Below, in pieces: positions 32,657 to 36,885 of a stretch of 36,885 nt of DNA. The notes under the pieces were generated by a model. That model was not told the origin of the DNA, made no database searches, and saw only the letters and a program-made list of their open reading frames with translations. Numbering within the stretch: the first letter of the stretch is position 1; each line of letters opens with the position of its first letter. Made by a program: the position numbers and the translations under genes. The stretch spans positions 1 to 36,885 of the forward strand of contig JBFWQW010000017.1 of NCBI GenBank assembly GCA_050249235.1. Reading direction: 5' to 3'. The DNA comes from JAEKLB01 sp050249235 (GTDB taxonomy: Bacteria; Actinomycetota; Acidimicrobiia; Acidimicrobiales; CADCSY01).

Positions 32657-35600
32657 CAGCGGCTGGAACGGCGCGACACCCGGATGGCGGCTTCGAGTGC
32701 CGCGACGACGTTCTTCCCGCGGCGCTTGAAGCCGAGCTCGTTCATCATCTCGGCGAGCACCTGGTCCTCGGTGCGCAGCAGGGTGTCGGACTCGACCCAG
32801 GTGGCGAGCGCCTGCAACGTCGACTCCTTGTACTCCTGGATCGGCAGACCTGAACGGAGGGCCGGCTTGCGAGCAGTTCGCACCGGGGTCCCGACCGACG
32901 GAGGTGGCGCCGTGGCCGGTGCCGGACTCGGCGCTTCGCTTCCTTCTGCGACGAGCACATCGGCCTTCCCGTCAGCGGCACGGAGAGCAGCGCGGTAGGC
33001 AGCGACGGCCCGTTCGATCTCGGCCTCCCGGTGATGGAACCAGTCGGTCGACCAGATGCGATGGAAGCGCCAGCCGAGGCGCTCGAGGTGGTCCTGGCGG
33101 AGGCGGTCCCGGTCGCGTGCGGTTTCGGCGGCGTGGTAGGTGGCGCCGTCGGCTTCGACGGCGAGGATCATCTGGCCGGGCCGGGTCGGGTGCTGGACGG
33201 CGAAGTCGATCCAGTAGCCGGAGCAGCCGTACTGCGGCACGACCTGCAGACCCTTCGCTTGGAGCGCGTCGCGCACGTCGCGCTCGAAGGGGTTCAGGTC
33301 GGGCTTGACCTTCGCCTGGTTGCCGAGGTCAGCGCCGGCGCTCTCCGCGTACTGCAGGTAGCGGCAGAGCATGCGCGCGCCCTCGGCGTTCAACTTGTTC
33401 GGGTCGAGGTCCGTTGACGAGAACGAGCTGACCACGATCATCCGGCTGCGGGCCCGGGTGATGGCGACGTTGAGGCGCCGCTCACCGCCCTCCTGGTTGA
33501 GCGGACCGAAGCGGTACATCATCCGGCCGTTGGCGTTCTTGCCGTAGCCGATGGTGAGGATGACGGCGTCGCGCTCGTCGCCCTGGACCCGCTCGAGGTT
33601 CTTGATGAACAGCGGCTCCGGACGGGGACGGCCGGGCGGGCCCTGCTCGAAGAGCCGGTCGAGGTCGGGTCGGGCGAGGCGTACCTGGCGCAGCCGTTCG
33701 GTGATGCGGTTGGCGTGCTTGATGCCCATGGCGATGACACCGATGCTCTCGTCGGGTCGCTGCTCGGAATGGGCGGCGATGAGCTCGACCACGCGGTCGA
33801 CCTCGGCGGAGACCGAATCCTCCTGGCCGACACGGCCGAACTCCCACGGGATGAGCTCATGGCTGATGCAAGCATCGACACCTGTGCCAGGGAACGTGGT
33901 GAGGGACCAGTCGTAGAGCGACTCCTGAGCGTTGGAGAACGCGATGAGCCGCTCGTCACGGGACCGGTAGTGCCAGCCGAGGGTCTTGGTGCCGAGCGGC
34001 GGCGGCAGGAGTGCACGCATCACCTCGAGGACGGACTCGATGTCCTTCGTCAGCGCGATGCCCGCATCGGCTGCGGCCTGTAGCTCCTCTTCGACGACTT
34101 CGTCGTCAGCGCCACCGCCGAAGGAGGCGGAGAAGAAGTTCGTCGGCGGCAGCTGCTTGGAGTCGCCGGCGACGACGGCCCGCTCTGCTCGTAGCAGCGC
34201 TCCGACGGCGTCCGCCGGGGTGACTTGGGACGCTTCGTCGAAGATCACGATGTCGAACAGGCGCTCGGGTGGGAGCATCTGTGCGACGACGAGGGGGCTC
34301 ATCGCCCAGCAGGGCTTCAACGCTGTGAGGACCTCGGGGGCCTGCTGGACGAGCTGGCGCAGCGGCAGGTGCTTCTGCTTCTTCGATGCCTCGGCGCGGA
34401 TGAGCTGGGACTGCTGTGGGTGCTCGTCGCGGGCTCGCATGAGCCGCTCGGCGGCGGCGCGCTTCACGCGATCGGGCGTGCGACCGAGGTGGGTGACGTC
34501 GGCGTCTCGGAACTCGGTGACGTTGCGGTCGTGCTGGGACCGGTCGAACCCGCCGACGACCGGGTCGGTGAGGGTGACGGTGGCGAGGATGCTCTCGAGC
34601 CAGACGAAGCGCAGCGCGCGCACGGCTGCGGCCGGGTCGAACCCGCGGGACGCCATCTCAAGCACCGCCGGCCAGAGGCCGAGCTCGGCGAGAGAGACCT
34701 TGAGCCGGTGCAGCTCGGGCAGCTTCACGAGCGTGGCCTGGTCCGCGAGGAGCGCGTCGAGCCGCTCCTGCAGCTCGTTGTCGCCGGCGCTGCCCAGCGT
34801 CGCGTCACCGGTGCGCTCGACGACGATGCGCAGCTCGTCGTGCAGTTGGGTGAGCAGGCCACGTACGGCTGCGAGGTCCTCGGGTGTGCGCGGCATTCCG
34901 GCGTCAGCGGCGTGCGCTGCCCAGCGGGACTTCTGGTCGGTCGCGGCGGTGACCGCTGCGTACATGTCGGCCGCTGCGTCCTTACGACCACCAGCGAGCT
35001 CGGCGACGCGCTTGCGAGCCCGGCGGTAGGAGCCATTGCCGATCGCTGCGGCTACCCGGCCGGCTGCGCCGCGTGCTGCTGGCGCGAGGTCGGCGGCGAG
35101 GGCGTCGGCTTCGTCGAAGATGGCGGCGTCGAAGCCGTCGAGGGTGACGGCGACCTCTTCGACTAGGCCGATGAGGTCGACCCAGGCCGACAACGTGCCG
35201 GGACGGTGGAAGCCGCAGGCGTCCGCCACGCGATGAAGCTGCGCCCGGGTCTGAGGGAGCGTCCGCGTCGCGAGCGCAGCGACGGCGTCCCTCGCCTCGG
35301 TCACCTGGTCGGCACTCGTGACGAGATGCGCGTCGAACGCTGCTCGCCACGGGCTCGATCCGACGGCCACGGCGAGCCCGCCGAGCTCGGCGAAGTCCTC
35401 GAGCTGGGGGGCGGCCAGCCGGTAGGCGTCGCCACCGAGGCGGCCGATGACATCGCGGTCCAGGCGGCTCGTGACGGTCTCGGTCCGGCGGAGGCCGATG
35501 AGCTCGGCCTGGAGTTCGTAGACCGAGATGCCCCACGGCTCCCTGCGCGCATGTAGCGCGTCTCGCCACTTCCGCAGGCTCTCGCGTCGACGTTCGAGAC

Positions 35601-36834
35601 GCTGGTGCGATTCGCTGTGATCGGTGAGCGGAATGCTCTCGGCTGCGGCGAGCGCACGGGCGAGGTCCTGCGCGACCTTCTTCCGGGACCCGGCACCGTC
35701 GTGGAGGTCGAGGACGAGGTCTCCGAGGCCGACTCCGTTCAGGCGTTCCAGGACGGCGTCGATGGCGGCGCGCTTCTCGGCTACGAACAGCACCTTCTTG
35801 CCGCGCGCCGACAGGCTCGAGATGAGGTTGGCGATCGTCTGGCTCTTGCCGGTGCCGGGCGGCCCTTCGACGACGAGGTCGCCACCGCGTACAGCGGTGT
35901 TGATGGCGAAGGACTGCGACGCGTCCGCGTCGAGGACGAGGAACTCATCGGCGGGCGGGGTCATGTCCGGCTCGTCGGACTGCACCCCGGGATGTCGCCC
36001 TCGCACGATCTCCGCTGCGGCACCGTCGCCGGCGATGGCGGCAAGGAGCTCGTTGCTCGCGAGCTGGCCGCCGGCGAGCGCGACCTCGAGGTCGTTGACC
36101 ATGGGCAACTTGGCGTAGGAGAAGTTGCCGAGCACGACACGGTCCGCCACGGAGAACGCCGGGACGTCGTGCGCGAGCTTGCACAGCCGCTCGAACACGG
36201 GCTGGTCGTCAGGGAGCCCGGCGTCGTCGTCTGCAAGCAGGTCGAGGAGCTCCATTGCGGTGACCTTCACCTGGTGCTCGGTCGCGAGGAAGTGCAGTAG
36301 CGTCGGGTTGACCTCCCACTCGCCCGGGAGGCTCAGCTCGTAGTCCTCCCCGGCGGTGCCCCGCGGGATGAGTGACGCTTGGCGCAGCAGCACCGGCGCT
36401 GCGGGTGTGGCGGTTCCGATCTGGTTCGTCCAGGTCGCCATCCCCCAGGCGAGGAACAGCGTCTCGATGCCGCGCTCCTCAAAGTTCTCCGTCGCCTTCG
36501 CTCGCACGGTGCGAGCCCGCTTGGCCGCAGCCGCGAGCGGCGTCAGCCTCTGGCCGGCCGCCTGGTCCTCGTCTTCGCCGCCCGGGAACAGGTTGCTGAT
36601 GCGCACCGTGTGCGACCCGAGGAGCAGGTCCACCGTCGCCGGGCTCGCGCCGTTGGCGCGCAGGTCGAGCGTCCCCTGCTTGAGGTCCTTGTAGTAGAGG
36701 AGCGTGTTGCGGCCGCCGACGTCGACGAGTTGGCCCTTCCACGCCTCGACGGCCTTCTCGACCACGCGCAGCCGTGCCGCATCGACCGGAGCCGCGACCG
36801 ACGAACCATCCGTCTCAGTGACCACGCCCGCCAC
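32656..36834 (-). CDS. DUF4011-SF1 helicase-Vsr/DUF559-like nuclease, candidate anti-phage protein
   Basis: A 1392-residue multidomain protein with a GTG start. An N-terminal DUF4011-like part (about residues 28-250, AWKGQLVDVGGRNTLLYY) precedes a split Upf1-type SF1 helicase: Walker A GPPGTGKS at 324-331, Walker B IFDEASQ near 864-870, GDSKQLPPTNFF, VQGDERDAVILTIG and NVAITRARSR at 1122-1131. A long insert separates Walker A and B. The C-terminal nuclease has NPFERDVRDAL, Asp1210 in IDFAV and Glu1227-x-Asp1229 in LAVEADGATYH, a PD-(D/E)xK pattern of the Vsr/DUF559 group. A tail domain (about 1325-1392) includes RTEDQVLAEMMNELGF. DUF4011-helicase-Vsr-DUF3320 proteins have been reported as stand-alone phage defence. 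Defence function is inference. Confidence 0.88.
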   Translation of the reverse strand: MAGVVTETDGSSVAAPVDAARLRVVEKAVEAWKGQLVDVGGRNTLLYYKDLKQGTLDLRANGASPATVDLLLGSHTVRISNLFPGGEDEDQAAGQRLTPLAAAAKRARTVRAKATENFEERGIETLFLAWGMATWTNQIGTATPAAPVLLRQASLIPRGTAGEDYELSLPGEWEVNPTLLHFLATEHQVKVTAMELLDLLADDDAGLPDDQPVFERLCKLAHDVPAFSVADRVVLGNFSYAKLPMVNDLEVALAGGQLASNELLAAIAGDGAAAEIVRGRHPGVQSDEPDMTPPADEFLVLDADASQSFAINTAVRGGDLVVEGPPGTGKSQTIANLISSLSARGKKVLFVAEKRAAIDAVLERLNGVGLGDLVLDLHDGAGSRKKVAQDLARALAAAESIPLTDHSESHQRLERRRESLRKWRDALHARREPWGISVYELQAELIGLRRTETVTSRLDRDVIGRLGGDAYRLAAPQLEDFAELGGLAVAVGSSPWRAAFDAHLVTSADQVTEARDAVAALATRTLPQTRAQLHRVADACGFHRPGTLSAWVDLIGLVEEVAVTLDGFDAAIFDEADALAADLAPAARGAAGRVAAAIGNGSYRRARKRVAELAGGRKDAAADMYAAVTAATDQKSRWAAHAADAGMPRTPEDLAAVRGLLTQLHDELRIVVERTGDATLGSAGDNELQERLDALLADQATLVKLPELHRLKVSLAELGLWPAVLEMASRGFDPAAAVRALRFVWLESILATVTLTDPVVGGFDRSQHDRNVTEFRDADVTHLGRTPDRVKRAAAERLMRARDEHPQQSQLIRAEASKKQKHLPLRQLVQQAPEVLTALKPCWAMSPLVVAQMLPPERLFDIVIFDEASQVTPADAVGALLRAERAVVAGDSKQLPPTNFFSASFGGGADDEVVEEELQAAADAGIALTKDIESVLEVMRALLPPPLGTKTLGWHYRSRDERLIAFSNAQESLYDWSLTTFPGTGVDACISHELIPWEFGRVGQEDSVSAEVDRVVELIAAHSEQRPDESIGVIAMGIKHANRITERLRQVRLARPDLDRLFEQGPPGRPRPEPLFIKNLERVQGDERDAVILTIGYGKNANGRMMYRFGPLNQEGGERRLNVAITRARSRMIVVSSFSSTDLDPNKLNAEGARMLCRYLQYAESAGADLGNQAKVKPDLNPFERDVRDALQAKGLQVVPQYGCSGYWIDFAVQHPTRPGQMILAVEADGATYHAAETARDRDRLRQDHLERLGWRFHRIWSTDWFHHREAEIERAVAAYRAALRAADGKADVLVAEGSEAPSPAPATAPPPSVGTPVRTARKPALRSGLPIQEYKESTLQALATWVESDTLLRTEDQVLAEMMNELGFKRRGKNVVAALEAAIRVSRRSSR

Positions 36835-36885
36835 GGTCGAAGACCACCTACCGCCTGATCCGGCGCGCTCGCGCGTGCACGGGGC

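Overview
This is a very GC-rich, densely coded window with many GTG starts and repeated 4-nt ATGA/GTGA gene overlaps. It looks like chromosomal DNA of an actinobacterium. The conserved order tadA, tRNA-Ser, SRP RNA (ffs), dnaX, ybaB, recR is typical of Actinomycetota. A secreted protein built from 42-residue GYWLVAxDGGIFxFGDA repeats, and the urtABCDE-ureABCFGD supercluster, suggest Acidimicrobiia or a relative; that class assignment is inference.

Layout. 1-1007: the end of an endonuclease/exonuclease/phosphatase protein, tadA and tRNA-Ser(CGA). 1164-7643: a leader element, a membrane protein of unknown function, and a complete seven-gene Mrp-type Na+/H+ antiporter operon (mnhA-G), all translationally coupled. 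7668-10194: a second copy of the same leader element, three small membrane or secreted ORFs, a TerC-family membrane protein and a two-TM protein. 10271-10528: tRNA-Ser(GGA) on the minus strand, then ffs on the plus strand. 10658-12520: the repeat protein, on the minus strand and inserted between ffs and dnaX. 12724-15683: dnaX, ybaB, recR. 15783-18746: thiolase, methylmalonyl-CoA epimerase and a short amidohydrolase. 18841-22420: a minus-strand set of ada-alkA fusion, ogt and a membrane glycosyltransferase. 22504-32157: a minus-strand urea uptake and urease supercluster. 32474-36834: a large DUF4011-helicase-nuclease protein resembling single-protein anti-phage systems, followed by a truncated BRCT ORF.

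How the genes work together. UrtA binds urea outside the cell, UrtBC form the channel and UrtDE power it. Urease (UreABC) hydrolyses the urea, and UreF, UreG and UreD load nickel; no ureE is present, and UreG carries a His-rich N terminus. The Mrp complex and TerC are both membrane ion-handling proteins and share a candidate RNA leader, so they may answer to one ionic or pH signal.

Most unusual points: (1) between ureC and ureF are three tandem 65-bp repeats, each exactly one 21-codon ORF joined to the next by TGATG, so five ORFs form a stop-start chain; (2) a near-identical 26/27-nt leader element precedes both the Mrp and the TerC-side genes; (3) a 29-bp inverted repeat forms the 3' end and terminator of both tRNA-Ser genes and flanks the Mrp-TerC block; (4) two related long palindromes built around GTCGAC lie between genes; (5) a candidate defence helicase-nuclease is coupled by TGATG to a short BRCT ORF.
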